Positions 6,849 to 7,664 of a DNA stretch of 7,664 nt are shown here, in pieces. The notes below the pieces were generated by a model. The model ran no database searches, was not told where the DNA came from, and was given only the letters and a program-made list of their open reading frames with translations. Numbering within the stretch: the stretch's first letter is position 1; every line of letters begins with the position of its first letter. Origin of the DNA: Acidobacteriota bacterium (GTDB lineage Bacteria; Acidobacteriota; UBA6911; RPQK01; JADFOI01); the NCBI GenBank assembly GCA_027295745.1, contig JAPUKI010000397.1:1-7664 (forward strand). The letters run 5' to 3'. Position numbers and translations under genes: made by a program.

Positions 6849-6851
6849 GAT

Positions 6852-7664
6852 TTACCAGGAGCTCAAGTAGAAGTAGGAAGAGATTAAGATTGCTCCACCC
6901 AGGATCCAGATCGCATAGAGGCGCGCATAGCCGCTCTGGAGGGTTCTGACTCCCTGACTCCAGGCCTGCATTAGGGATGCGGTTCCATTGACCAGTCTGT
7001 CGATGACATTCACGTCAAGACCTTTCCAGAGGATCCTGCGAGAAAGTTCCTGAACAGGCCGGACCAGCGTCCAATTGTACACCTCGTCTACAAAAAACTT
7101 TCTCTCCATCAGTCGATGGAGCCAGGAAAAGCGGTCGGCCAGGCGCGCTGTGATGGGAGGGTCCTTGATGTACAGTTGATAGGCCAGGGCAATACCCAAG
7201 AAGGTCACGAGAAGAGTGCTTAAGGTGAGGACAATCTCCGTCAGGTGGGCGGGTTCCATGGTCGAACTTGCCTGGTGGCCATATTGATAGCGGAAGGCAG
7301 GAGCCAGGAATTCCTCCAGACGGTTGCTTCCCAGATAAGCCGGTAGACCAATGTAGCCGGCCAAAACGGAGAACAGAGCCAGGATCATCAAAGGCACTTT
7401 GATAGACCATGAGGGCTCCTGTGGCAAAGGATCAGGAGTGTCGCCAGGTCTCCTCTGAAAGCGCTCCTCTCCATGGAAGGTAAGAAACATCAAGCGGGAA
7501 ATGTAAAAGGCGGTCAGTCCGGCCACCCCTACCCCCACCAACCAGAGTGCTGTATTTCCAGTGGTGAAAGCTTTCCACAGAATCTCATCCTTGGAGAAGA
7601 ACCCCGAAAAGAAAGGCACACCGGCAATGGCAAGAGTGCCAATCCACATGGTGTAGAAAGTCAC
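6852..7664 (-). CDS. nuoL: NADH-quinone oxidoreductase subunit L, C-terminal part (5' end outside window)
   Basis: Distal proton-pumping subunit of the complex I membrane arm. Only the last 270 residues are visible, out of a usual 610-660; the frame is open at the window edge, where the first codon is an internal Val. The visible part starts in the second half of the transporter domain, with WIGTLAIAGVPFFSGFFSKDEIL carrying the conserved Lys-Asp pair (visible 25-26). Further membrane segments follow (about 37-60, 88-110, 141-164). After that comes the long amphipathic lateral-helix region (about 171-247) with the typical RKFFVDEVYNW and VNGTASL stretches, then the last helix (about 248-268) ending at SSW. 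NuoL is distinguished from NuoM/N by this extended C-terminus. First gene of the visible operon; nuoK and nuoJ would be expected beyond 7664. Confidence 0.96.
   Translation of the reverse strand: MTFYTMWIGTLAIAGVPFFSGFFSKDEILWKAFTTGNTALWLVGVGVAGLTAFYISRLMFLTFHGEERFQRRPGDTPDPLPQEPSWSIKVPLMILALFSVLAGYIGLPAYLGSNRLEEFLAPAFRYQYGHQASSTMEPAHLTEIVLTLSTLLVTFLGIALAYQLYIKDPPITARLADRFSWLHRLMERKFFVDEVYNWTLVRPVQELSRRILWKGLDVNVIDRLVNGTASLMQAWSQGVRTLQSGYARLYAIWILGGAILISSYFYLSSW

Overview
The window looks like a stretch of chromosome from a Gram-negative-type bacterium with roughly 50% GC. I cannot place it firmly. The combination of nuoL-M-N, a class A penicillin-binding protein (PBP) and several interspersed palindromic repeats would fit groups such as Acidobacteriota, but that is only an inference. 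No transposase, integrase, phage gene, tRNA, rRNA or CRISPR array is visible.

Layout. (a) 1-289 has no convincing gene and is almost entirely an approx. 284-bp imperfect palindrome with 36-bp terminal inverted repeats (repeat element 1). (b) 284-2548, minus strand, is a complete PBP1A-type peptidoglycan glycosyltransferase/transpeptidase whose stop codon lies inside the outer end of element 1. (c) 2549-2910 has no gene and contains a second, unrelated 227-bp element with 24-bp terminal inverted repeats (2633-2859). (d) 2911-3417, plus strand, is a small predicted secreted protein of unknown function; its C-terminal third is encoded by repeat DNA. (e) 3228-3418 is a large hairpin followed by a third copy of the element-1 terminal repeat (element 3). 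(f) 3414-7664, minus strand, is a tight operon nuoL(partial)-nuoM-nuoN-greA, read from high to low coordinates.

How the genes work together. NuoL, NuoM and NuoN are the three antiporter-like proton-pumping membrane subunits of respiratory complex I (NADH:quinone oxidoreductase). They are spaced for translational coupling: 3-nt gap L/M, 11-nt overlap M/N. The transcript cleavage factor gene greA follows nuoN with a 4-nt TTGA stop/start overlap, so it is likely co-translated with the end of the complex I operon. The PBP builds the cell wall and has no evident functional link to the rest.

The most unusual signal is the repeat family shared by elements 1 and 3. The same 36-bp terminal sequence abuts two unrelated minus-strand genes (the PBP and greA), and the TAG stop codon of each gene lies at the same position within it. 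Element 3 also ends with TAA stop codons on the opposite strand. I see no previously undescribed multi-gene system; the repeat family is the best candidate for follow-up.
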